A stretch of 7,363 nucleotides of DNA from NCBI GenBank assembly GCA_902797275.1, contig CADBSI010000083.1, positions 1-7,363 on the forward strand, given 5' to 3'. Under the pieces are notes generated by a model. The model did not search any database, was not told the DNA's origin, and was given only the letters and a program-made list of their open reading frames with translations. The DNA comes from an uncultured Erysipelotrichaceae bacterium. Lineage in GTDB: Bacteria > Bacillota_I > Bacilli_A > RF39 > UBA660. The stretch's first letter is position 1. The number at the start of each line of letters is the position of its first letter. The translations under genes and the position numbers were made by a program. Shown here piece by piece: positions 1-5,638 of the stretch.

Positions 1-1194
1 AGTTTTTCTTATGACTTCTCCCCTATTTATAAAATTGAAGAACAAGAACCATGTTATTTAACTTATACTAATTTAGAAACGCATAAGATAATTAAAGATA
101 ATCTTGAAAAATCTAGTATGTATGGAGGATATGTTAGAGGAATTGGACCAAGATATTGTCCTTCAATTGAAGATAAAGTTGTTCGTTTTGCTGATAAAGA
201 ACGTCATCAATTATTCCTTGAACCTGAAAGTAGATTTTATGATGACATTTATTTACAAGGTTTTTCTACTAGTATGCCTCATGATATTCAAGATAAAATG
301 GTACATAGTTTAAAAGGACTTGAACATGCTGTTATTAAAAAATATGCTTATGCAATTGAATATGATGCAATTGATCCTTTGGAAATGCAACCTAGTTTAG
401 AAAATAAAATAATAGAAAACTTATTTACAGCTGGTCAAATAAATGGTACAAGTGGTTATGAAGAAGCAGCTGCTCAAGGATTAATGGCTGGAATTAATGC
501 TAGTTTAAAATTAAGAGGCAAAGAACCTTTGATTTTAAAAAGAGATGAAGCCTACCTTGGCGTTTTAATAGATGATCTTACAACTAAAGGAACTAAAGAA
601 CCTTATCGTATGTTAACATCACGTGCTGAATATAGATTATTACTTCGTCATGATAATGCTGATTTAAGATTAAGAGAATATGGTCATGAAATAGGTTTAA
701 TAGATGACAATAGATACCAATTATTTCAAGAAAAGAAAGCAAATATTAATAAGTTAATAACTTATTTAAAACTAACTAAAATAACTACTAAAGATACAGA
801 TATTTTAAAAGAATTAAATACTTCTATTTTAGATGGAATTACTTTATATGAACTACTAAAAAGACCTGGTATTACTATTTTAGACTTTGTTAATTTAAAT
901 TTAATTAAAGAAGAATATTCAGATGATGTTTTAGAAGAAGTTGAAATTAATGTTAAATACGAGGGTTATATTAAAAAAGAAGAAAAAGAAGCTATGAAAT
1001 TAAAACAAATGGAAAGTATTAAAATTAGTTCAGATTTTAATTATTCAGATGTACCAAATCTTGCAAGTGAAGCAAGAGATAAATTAAATAAAGTTAGACC
1101 TTTAACTCTTGGACAAGCATCTCGTATAAGTGGTGTTAATCCAAGTGATATAGCAATTTTAAGTGTTTATTTAAAGAGGTATAAAAATGACTAA
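1..1194 (+). CDS. mnmG: MnmG (GidA), tRNA uridine-34 5-carboxymethylaminomethyl modification enzyme, 5'-truncated by window edge
   Basis: The reading frame is open from base 1 and encodes the last 397 residues; the family is about 620-630 residues, so the FAD-binding N-terminal part lies outside the window. MnmG, with MnmE, installs the cmnm5 group on the wobble uridine of certain tRNAs, using FAD and methylene-tetrahydrofolate. Visible family signatures are GIGPRYCPSIEDK (about nt 139-177), FTAGQINGTSGYEEAAAQG (about 424-480), TSRAEYRLLLRHDNADLRL (about 616-672) and the C-terminal GVNPSDIAILSVYLKRY (about 1132-1182), which belongs to the helical domain that contacts MnmE and tRNA. An internal ATG at 118 is not the start, because conserved sequence (PCYLTYTN, ETHKII) precedes it. 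The TAA stop overlaps the rsmG start by 8 bp, which implies co-transcription and probable translational coupling. The truncation comes from the window edge and is not a pseudogene signal. Confidence 0.97.
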   Translation, partial: SFSYDFSPIYKIEEQEPCYLTYTNLETHKIIKDNLEKSSMYGGYVRGIGPRYCPSIEDKVVRFADKERHQLFLEPESRFYDDIYLQGFSTSMPHDIQDKMVHSLKGLEHAVIKKYAYAIEYDAIDPLEMQPSLENKIIENLFTAGQINGTSGYEEAAAQGLMAGINASLKLRGKEPLILKRDEAYLGVLIDDLTTKGTKEPYRMLTSRAEYRLLLRHDNADLRLREYGHEIGLIDDNRYQLFQEKKANINKLITYLKLTKITTKDTDILKELNTSILDGITLYELLKRPGITILDFVNLNLIKEEYSDDVLEEVEINVKYEGYIKKEEKEAMKLKQMESIKISSDFNYSDVPNLASEARDKLNKVRPLTLGQASRISGVNPSDIAILSVYLKRYKND

Positions 1195-1894
1195 AGATGA
1201 GTTTATAAAAGAAGTCTTAAAATTAGGTATTACCCTAGATGATGAAAAATTAACTAAATTAGATAAATTTTATCATTTACTTATTTATTGGAATGAAAAA
1301 ATTAATTTAACTACTATTGTTAAAGAAGAAGAAGTGTATTTAAAACACTTTTATGATAGTTTAACTCTTATTAAAGCTGTTAATTTACAAGATAATTTGA
1401 CACTTTTAGATGTAGGAACGGGTGCAGGTTTTCCAGGAATTGTTTTAAAAATAGTTTTTCCAAACTTAAAAATAACTCTTTTAGATTCTTTAAATAAAAG
1501 AATTAATTATTTAAATGAAATAATTAAAGAATTAAATCTTACTGGAATTGATACAGTTTGTTATAGATGTGAAGATTATGCTAAGAATAACCGAGAAAAA
1601 TATGATATAGCGGTTGCTCGTGCTGTTAGTTCTTTGCAAGTATTAAGTGAAATAATTATTCCAACAGTTAAAGTAAATGGATTATTTATTGCTATGAAAA
1701 GTAATGTTGATTTTGAAATAGATAATAGTTTAGATATTATTAAAAAATTAGATAGTAAACTAGAAAATATAATTGAATTTAATCTACCAACCGAAAATAG
1801 TAAAAGAAATTTAGTTGTTATTAGAAAACTTAAATCTACTAATTTAAAGTATCCAAGGAATTATTCAGTTATTAAAAAAAGTTTAAAAAAATAA
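1187..1894 (+). CDS. rsmG: RsmG (GidB), 16S rRNA (guanine-527-N7) methyltransferase
   Basis: This is a 235-residue class I SAM-dependent methyltransferase; B. subtilis RsmG is about 239 residues. It methylates N7 of G527 in the 530 loop of 16S rRNA, in the cytoplasm. Visible features are the N-terminal helix with YWNEKINLTTI (about 35-44) and HFYDSLTL (54-61), SAM motif I LLDVGTGAGFPGI (73-85), the acidic end of the next strand (D100), RCED (127-130), ARAVSSLQVLSE (144-155) and AMKSN (169-173). The C-terminus ends YPRNYSVIKKSLKK instead of the more usual YPRKAGTPNKSP-type ending, which resembles AT-rich Bacilli/Mollicutes forms as I recall them. The ATG at 1187 has a good Shine-Dalgarno, AAAGAGGT (1173-1180), inside the end of mnmG. 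A 77-bp gap follows before the next gene, so the mnmG-rsmG transcription unit may end or be boosted there. Confidence 0.96.
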   Translation: MTKDEFIKEVLKLGITLDDEKLTKLDKFYHLLIYWNEKINLTTIVKEEEVYLKHFYDSLTLIKAVNLQDNLTLLDVGTGAGFPGIVLKIVFPNLKITLLDSLNKRINYLNEIIKELNLTGIDTVCYRCEDYAKNNREKYDIAVARAVSSLQVLSEIIIPTVKVNGLFIAMKSNVDFEIDNSLDIIKKLDSKLENIIEFNLPTENSKRNLVVIRKLKSTNLKYPRNYSVIKKSLKK

Positions 1895-1903
1895 AATATT
1901 GAA

Positions 1904-1917
1904 TTGTAAAATTACAA
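1904..1917. repeat. Small inverted repeat at the noc promoter, possible operator
   Basis: TTGTAA and TTACAA form 6-bp perfect arms around an AA centre, overlapping the candidate -35 of the noc promoter. The ten bases AATTGTAAAA covering the left arm (1902-1911) recur exactly at 1946-1955, 44 bp downstream and just before the ribosome binding site. The placement is what an operator for autoregulation or another repressor would have. It does not resemble the known Noc site (ATTTCCCGGGAAAT) or parS (TGTTTCACGTGAAACA). AT-rich sequence makes short palindromes common, so this is tentative. Confidence 0.25.
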
Positions 1918-1930
1918 ATTATGTTATAAT
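1904..1930 (+). promoter_or_regulatory. Probable extended -10 promoter for noc
   Basis: A perfect TATAAT at 1925-1930 is preceded by TG at 1922-1923, giving the extended -10 form TGnTATAAT. The -35 is weak: TTGTAA (1904-1909) is 15 bp upstream of the -10 and TTGAAT (1899-1904) is 20 bp upstream, neither ideal, which an extended -10 can tolerate. A start site near 1937 would leave a leader of about 35 nt before the noc ATG, containing the ribosome binding site AGAGGG (1961-1966). In a background this rich in A and T, such matches are partly expected by chance. The perfect hexamer, the TG and the location in the only gap between rsmG and noc are what support it. Confidence 0.55.
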
Positions 1931-1971
1931 ATATTATTATAGGGTAATTGTAAAAAGAAAAGAGGGATTTT

Positions 1972-3675
1972 ATGAATAATAATGAAGACAACAAGATTGT
2001 TTATTTAAGAATAGATGATATTATGCCAAATAGATTTCAACCTCGTGAAGTATTTGATGAAACTGGTTTAGAAGAACTTGCAGATTCTATTAAAGAACAT
2101 GGAGTAATTCAACCAATTATTGTTCGTCAAGTAGGAAACAAATATGAACTTATTGCTGGTGAAAGAAGAACGAAAGCAAGTGCTCTTGCTGGTCTTACTA
2201 CAATTCCTGCAATTATAAAAAATATGGATGATCGAGAAAGTGCTAAAGTATCACTTTTAGAAAATCTTCAAAGAAAAAACTTAACTCCTATTGAAGAAGC
2301 TAGAACTTATAAAAGAATTCTAGAACTTGATAATATGACTCAAGAAGATTTGGCTAGAACAATGGGGAAAAGTCAACCAATGGTTGCTAATAAATTAAGA
2401 CTTCTTGCTTTGCCAGAAGAAGTTCAAGATGCTCTTTTAAAAAATCAAATATCAGAGCGTCATGCTAGAAGTTTATTAAATGTAAAAGATAAACAAACTC
2501 AGTTAAGATTATTAGAGAGAATTAAAAACGAAAGATTAACAGTTAGAGAACTTGATAATGAAATTAAAAACTTAAATACAGGAAGTTATGAGGAACCAAG
2601 TACAAGTATACCAACTATGAGTAATTCAAATCAAGCTGATTATGCTACTAATACAAGTGGGATTTTAAATACTAATAATATAGCCGAAACTTCTAATGCT
2701 GATTATTCTAATAATTTTAATAATACGTATGATATGCCCCAAACAAATTCTAATTTTAATAATAGTTTTAATAACATGGGTTTAAATGATTATAAAAGTT
2801 CTATAGGTGGATTTAATAATATGCCTAATAACTTTAATAATATGTCTTATGATAATAACTATCAATTAAATAATGAAGATAGTTTTTCTACTCCATCTAT
2901 TGAAAATACTAATACTCAATCTTCAAATAATTTTCAAAATGAACCACAAAATAATACATTTTCTTTAGGATCAATGTTTGATGGAGGTACTAATAATCAA
3001 ATGCTTAATAATGAAATAAATCAAAATGATAATGGTTTATTTATGAGTAATATAAAAGAAAATAATAACAAGCCAGCAGAAAATAAGTTTTTACCTAATT
3101 TCTCTAATAATGAAACAAATAATTTTTCTAATAATTATAATAGTTTTGTTGATAGTGATTCAATTAAAAATGATTTTTATTCTGATCCTATAAGTAATTC
3201 TAATACATTTACTAATTTTCAATCTTTAAATACTCCAATTAATACTAATAATCAAGGAGATTTATTTAATCAACCTTTAAATATAGTTAATGTTCCAAAT
3301 CAAATGTCTGAAGAAAAGAAAGATATGCCTGAAGATAGTTATCAAGACAATAATAAGCAATTTGATAATCCTTTTGATGATGCGTATGAAAACATTTTAT
3401 TTGCAAAACCTGTTCCTGTTGAACCAACAGTTGATACTCAAGAAGAAGTAAAACCAATTGATAATGCTACTAATGATATTAAGTCTAATCAAATTGACGA
3501 TAGTTCTAATAATTATGTTTCAATTGATCATCAAAGAACTTTATTTTCAACAAGAGATGCTGTTTTAGAACTTAAGAAAACAACTGATCGAATAAAAGAA
3601 GATGGTATTAATTTAGATAGTGAAGAAATTGATTTTGATGATTACTACCAAATTATAATTAAAATTAAGAAATAG
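1972..3675 (+). CDS. noc: Noc-type ParB-family nucleoid occlusion protein with a giant Asn-rich linker
   Basis: This 567-residue ParB/Noc-family protein is about twice the length of B. subtilis Noc (about 283). Noc binds NBS sites over the chromosome and blocks division-septum assembly over the nucleoid. Residues 9-203 are a complete core: PNRFQPR (19-25), SIKEHGVIQPI (39-49), CTP box GERRTKA (63-69), ENLQRKNLTPIEEA (97-110), a helix-turn-helix with GKSQPMVANKLRLL (132-145) and ISERHARSL (160-168). Residues 204-522 are an Asn-rich linker. Residues 523-567 (TRDAVLELKK...DFDDYYQIIIKIKK) match the C-terminal block of Noc. Three of the four Noc-versus-ParB specificity positions are Noc-like (Q135, K141, R163); A146 is ParB-like. 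No N-terminal amphipathic membrane helix is present, and an in-frame TAA at 1951-1953 rules out a longer start. The ribosome binding site is AGAGGG (1961-1966). Location between rsmG and parA is the classical noc position. The paralogous identity ParB is the main alternative. Confidence 0.88.
   Translation: MNNNEDNKIVYLRIDDIMPNRFQPREVFDETGLEELADSIKEHGVIQPIIVRQVGNKYELIAGERRTKASALAGLTTIPAIIKNMDDRESAKVSLLENLQRKNLTPIEEARTYKRILELDNMTQEDLARTMGKSQPMVANKLRLLALPEEVQDALLKNQISERHARSLLNVKDKQTQLRLLERIKNERLTVRELDNEIKNLNTGSYEEPSTSIPTMSNSNQADYATNTSGILNTNNIAETSNADYSNNFNNTYDMPQTNSNFNNSFNNMGLNDYKSSIGGFNNMPNNFNNMSYDNNYQLNNEDSFSTPSIENTNTQSSNNFQNEPQNNTFSLGSMFDGGTNNQMLNNEINQNDNGLFMSNIKENNNKPAENKFLPNFSNNETNNFSNNYNSFVDSDSIKNDFYSDPISNSNTFTNFQSLNTPINTNNQGDLFNQPLNIVNVPNQMSEEKKDMPEDSYQDNNKQFDNPFDDAYENILFAKPVPVEPTVDTQEEVKPIDNATNDIKSNQIDDSSNNYVSIDHQRTLFSTRDAVLELKKTTDRIKEDGINLDSEEIDFDDYYQIIIKIKK
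2581..3537 (+). other. Low-complexity, Asn-rich disordered linker inside Noc
   Basis: Residues 204-522 of Noc (319 residues) contain 76 asparagines by hand count, about 24%, plus many Ser, Thr, Gln, Asp and Phe and very few Lys or Arg. The first half carries recurring FNN units (SNNFNNTYDM, NFNNSFNNMG, GGFNNMPNNFNNMSY, about nt 2707-2850), seen in the DNA as imperfect tttaataat repeats. The last quarter (about 445-522) is more acidic and Pro-containing, with a short hydrophobic island NPFDDAYENILFAKPVPVEP. No folded domain, signal peptide or membrane segment is seen. The reading frame stays open for the whole region and continues into the conserved C-terminal block, so this is an in-frame insertion or expansion and not a frameshift. 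Confidence 0.9.
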
Positions 3676-3694
3676 ATTAACTTCTATTTTTTTT
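3667..3694 (+). terminator. Weak terminator-like hairpin overlapping the noc stop
   Basis: AAGAAATAGA (3667-3676) can pair with TCTATTTTTT (3683-3692), including one G-U pair, across a 6-nt loop. An uninterrupted run of eight T lies at 3687-3694. The stem includes the noc stop codon and has few G-C pairs, and part of the T run is used in the stem, so termination would be leaky at best. It is the only hairpin plus T-run seen between noc and parA. Confidence 0.35.
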
Positions 3695-3713
3695 AATTTA
3701 TTATTAAATATCT

Positions 3714-3741
3714 TTGCTTTTTTCTCATTTTTTGATAGAAT
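3714..3741 (+). promoter_or_regulatory. Probable extended -10 promoter for the parA-parB operon
   Basis: TGATAGAAT at 3733-3741 is an extended -10 (TG, one base, then TAGAAT at 3736-3741). TTGCTT at 3714-3719 gives a weak -35 with a 16-bp spacer. It lies in the 98-bp gap between noc and parA, downstream of the weak hairpin. It would start transcription near 3748, leaving a leader of roughly 26 nt that carries the strong parA ribosome binding site AAAGGTGG (3761-3768). Confidence 0.45.
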
Positions 3742-3773
3742 ATATTTGTCAACATAAAGAAAAGGTGGTAATC

Positions 3774-4559
3774 ATGGGAAAAATAATTTCATTAGTAAAT
3801 CAAAAAGGAGGAGTTGGGAAAACAACAACTAGTATTAATTTAGCTGCATCTCTTGCCCTTCTTGGTAAAAAAATATTATTAATTGATTTAGATCCTCAAG
3901 GTAATGCAACAACAGGTGTTGGTATTAATAAAGGTGATATAAATAAAAGTGTATATGATTTACTTCGAGGCACAGCATCAGTTGATGAAGTAGTTCTAAA
4001 AACGGAATTTAAAAATTTATGGATGATACCTGCTACAATTCAACTTGCAGGAATTGATATTGAATTAATTGAAAAAAGTAAAGTATCTCCAGGTTTTAGA
4101 AAAGCTTATCAATTAAAAGAACATATGGAGGGAGTAAAAGAAAAATATGATTATATTATAATTGATTGTCCTCCAAGTTTAGGAATGATAACAACAAATG
4201 CTTTAACAGCAAGTGATTCTGTTATAATACCAGTTCAATGTGAATTCTTTGCTCTTGAAGGTATAACTCAGTTATTAAATACAATCATGTTAACACAAAA
4301 GAATTTAAATCCAAATCTTGATCTTGAAGGAGTACTTTTAACAATGTTATCTAAATCTAATTTAGGACTTGATGTAATTGAAGAAATAAGAAGTTATTTT
4401 AAAGATCGAGTTTATGATACAATTATACCAAGATTAATAAGGTTAGCTGAGGCACCTAGTCATGGCAAGCCAATAGTTGCTTATGATCCTAAAAGTAAAG
4501 GATCAGAAGCTTATATAAATTTAGCAAAGGAAGTGATTATGAGAAATGGAAACGAATAG
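3774..4559 (+). CDS. parA: ParA/Soj chromosome partitioning ATPase
   Basis: This 261-residue Soj-type ParA (B. subtilis Soj about 253) belongs to the short class without an N-terminal DNA-binding domain. It is a P-loop ATPase that dimerises on ATP, binds DNA non-specifically, acts with ParB in origin segregation and can regulate DnaA. Visible motifs are the deviant Walker A KGGVGKTTT (11-19; signature Lys 11, catalytic Lys 16), DLDPQGNAT (38-46; Asp 40), PATIQLAGIDIEL (86-98), Walker B IIIDCPPSLG (128-137), PVQCEFFALEGI (153-164) and LAEAPSHGKPI (224-234). The start is the ATG at 3774, because family proteins begin MGKII and AAAGGTGG lies 5 nt upstream; a TTG at 3714 in the same frame would add 20 unconserved residues. 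At the position of the DNA-binding Arg189 of B. subtilis Soj this protein has a Lys (K194) in a loop one residue shorter; the second such Arg is kept (R223). It overlaps parB by 14 bp. Confidence 0.96.
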   Translation: MGKIISLVNQKGGVGKTTTSINLAASLALLGKKILLIDLDPQGNATTGVGINKGDINKSVYDLLRGTASVDEVVLKTEFKNLWMIPATIQLAGIDIELIEKSKVSPGFRKAYQLKEHMEGVKEKYDYIIIDCPPSLGMITTNALTASDSVIIPVQCEFFALEGITQLLNTIMLTQKNLNPNLDLEGVLLTMLSKSNLGLDVIEEIRSYFKDRVYDTIIPRLIRLAEAPSHGKPIVAYDPKSKGSEAYINLAKEVIMRNGNE

Positions 4560-5430
4560 AAGAAGAGCTCTTGGAATGGGGCTTGAAGAATTATTTGGAG
4601 CCGAAGTATTAGATATGGACAGTTTAGAAGAAAAAATTGTTACCTCTACTCCAAAAGAAGAAATAACTAATATAAAAATAGAAGAAATAAGAAGTAATCC
4701 ATATCAACCAAGAAAAACATTTGAAGAAGGTGCTTTATCAGAACTTGCTGAGTCCATCAAAGAACATGGAGTAATTCAACCAGTAATTTTAAAGAAAAGT
4801 ATTAAAGGTTATGAACTTGTAGCTGGAGAAAGAAGAGTTCGTGCTAGTAAATTAGCAGGATTTGATACAGTACCAGCCATAATTCGTGAGTTTAATGATC
4901 AAGAAATGATGGAAATTGCTCTTCTTGAAAATTTACAAAGAGAAGACTTAAATCCAATTGAAGAAGCTCTTGCTTTAAAAAGAATCTTAGATACAAGAGG
5001 AATTAGTCAACAACAATTAGCTGAGAAATTAGGAAAAACAAGAACCTATGTTACTAATATAATTGGTATATTAAACTTACCAGATTCTGTTAAACAATTA
5101 GTAATAGATGGTAAAATTCCTTTAACTCATGCAAGGACTTTAAGTAAAATAAAAGATCCTGAAAAAGTAGAAGAACTTGCTGATAAAGTTATAAATGAAG
5201 GTTTAACAACTATAGCTTTAGATGAAATAGCTCAAGATAAAACAATTGAAAAAAGAGTTGCCTCTGGTAGAAAAGAAACTGAAGAAATAAGAACTTATAA
5301 ATATATTCAAGAATATTTATGTGATAAATTAAGTACCAAAGTAAGAATAACATCTACTAAAGTAATAATTGATTTTTCAGGTTTAGAAGATTTTAACCGA
5401 ATTATGGAAATTTTAGGTATTGAAGAGTAA
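4546..5430 (+). CDS. parB: ParB/Spo0J chromosome partitioning CTPase and parS-binding protein
   Basis: This 294-residue protein (B. subtilis Spo0J about 282) loads at parS as a CTP-dependent DNA-sliding clamp, stimulates ParA and recruits SMC near the origin. Visible features are the N-terminal basic ALGMGLEELFG segment (8-18) typical of the ParA-stimulating region, NPYQPRKTF (51-59), IKEHGVIQPV (71-80), CTP box GERRVRA (94-100), ENLQREDLNPIEEA (128-141), a helix-turn-helix with QQQLAEKLGKTRTYVTN (155-171), and a C-terminal dimerisation region (about 245-294). The start at 4546 is forced: the in-frame codon at 4540-4542 is TGA. The ribosome binding site AAAGGAAG (4526-4533) is rather far, 12 nt, so translation is probably coupled to parA, which it overlaps by 14 bp. 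Positions that contact parS in other ParBs are divergent (I172, N177 and T at the GHAR glycine), and GLTTIALDEIAQ replaces the usual GLSVRQxE. No parS site was found in the window. Confidence 0.95.
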   Translation: METNRRRALGMGLEELFGAEVLDMDSLEEKIVTSTPKEEITNIKIEEIRSNPYQPRKTFEEGALSELAESIKEHGVIQPVILKKSIKGYELVAGERRVRASKLAGFDTVPAIIREFNDQEMMEIALLENLQREDLNPIEEALALKRILDTRGISQQQLAEKLGKTRTYVTNIIGILNLPDSVKQLVIDGKIPLTHARTLSKIKDPEKVEELADKVINEGLTTIALDEIAQDKTIEKRVASGRKETEEIRTYKYIQEYLCDKLSTKVRITSTKVIIDFSGLEDFNRIMEILGIEE

Positions 5431-5434
5431 GCTT

Positions 5435-5638
5435 ATGAAAGATTTAAATTATGATATTAATACTCAAGTTATTATGAAAAAAGGACATCCTTGTGGAGCT
5501 AATTTATGGGAAGTTGTAAGACTTGGGGCTGATATAAAAATTAAATGTTTAAACTGTGGACGAGTTGTTATGATACCACGAGTTGAATTTAATAAAAAAA
5601 TTAAAAAAATAGTACAGGTTGGTGATAAAAGTGAATAA
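5435..5638 (+). CDS. yyzM: DUF951 small protein (YyzM-like), possible zinc-binding
   Basis: This 67-residue protein belongs to the DUF951 family, whose function is not established. Key features are VIMKKGHPCGANLWEVVRLG (12-31), then KIKCLNCGRVVMIPR (35-49) and a basic C-terminus. H18, C20 and the pair C38/C41 could form a metal site; that is inference. As I recall, B. subtilis YyzM has the same HPCG, CxxCG and VMIPR pattern and also lies just upstream of engD/ychF. The ATG at 5435 was chosen over an in-frame TTG at 5420 because family members begin a few residues before the IVxMKK-like segment. It starts 4 nt after the parB stop, with the weak ribosome binding site GAAGAG (5422-5427) inside the end of parB, which suggests coupling. 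The stop overlaps the next gene by 8 bp. The family call is firm; the symbol rests on synteny. Confidence 0.88.
   Translation: MKDLNYDINTQVIMKKGHPCGANLWEVVRLGADIKIKCLNCGRVVMIPRVEFNKKIKKIVQVGDKSE

Noticed and set aside
104..313. 69-residue open frame in another frame of mnmG
   Set aside because: It is a shadow within strongly conserved mnmG sequence, with no recognisable protein and no ribosome binding site evidence.
620..625. CACGTG core like the centre of a parS site, inside mnmG
   Set aside because: The flanks (AACAT and CTGAA) do not match TGTTT/AAACA, and the bases encode the invariant TSRAEY motif of MnmG.
1926..1937. Perfect 12-bp palindrome ATAATATATTAT in the rsmG-noc gap
   Set aside because: It is made only of A and T, overlaps the -10 element, and is expected by chance at this base composition.
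2700..3300. Possible frameshifted or decayed second gene in the noc linker
   Set aside because: The frame is continuous, codon use is consistent, and the conserved Noc C-terminal block follows in the same frame, so one intact gene explains it.
3714..3773. Longer ParA starting at TTG 3714
   Set aside because: It adds 20 residues not found in Soj proteins, has no ribosome binding site, and covers the probable parA promoter; ATG 3774 with AAAGGTGG fits far better.
5420..5434. DUF951 starting at TTG 5420
   Set aside because: It would overlap parB with no better ribosome binding site; the ATG at 5435 gives the usual family length.
5576..5590. ACCACGAGTTGAAT, loosely parS-like
   Set aside because: The palindromic core is broken (CACGAG) and the bases encode the conserved IPR.EF segment of DUF951.
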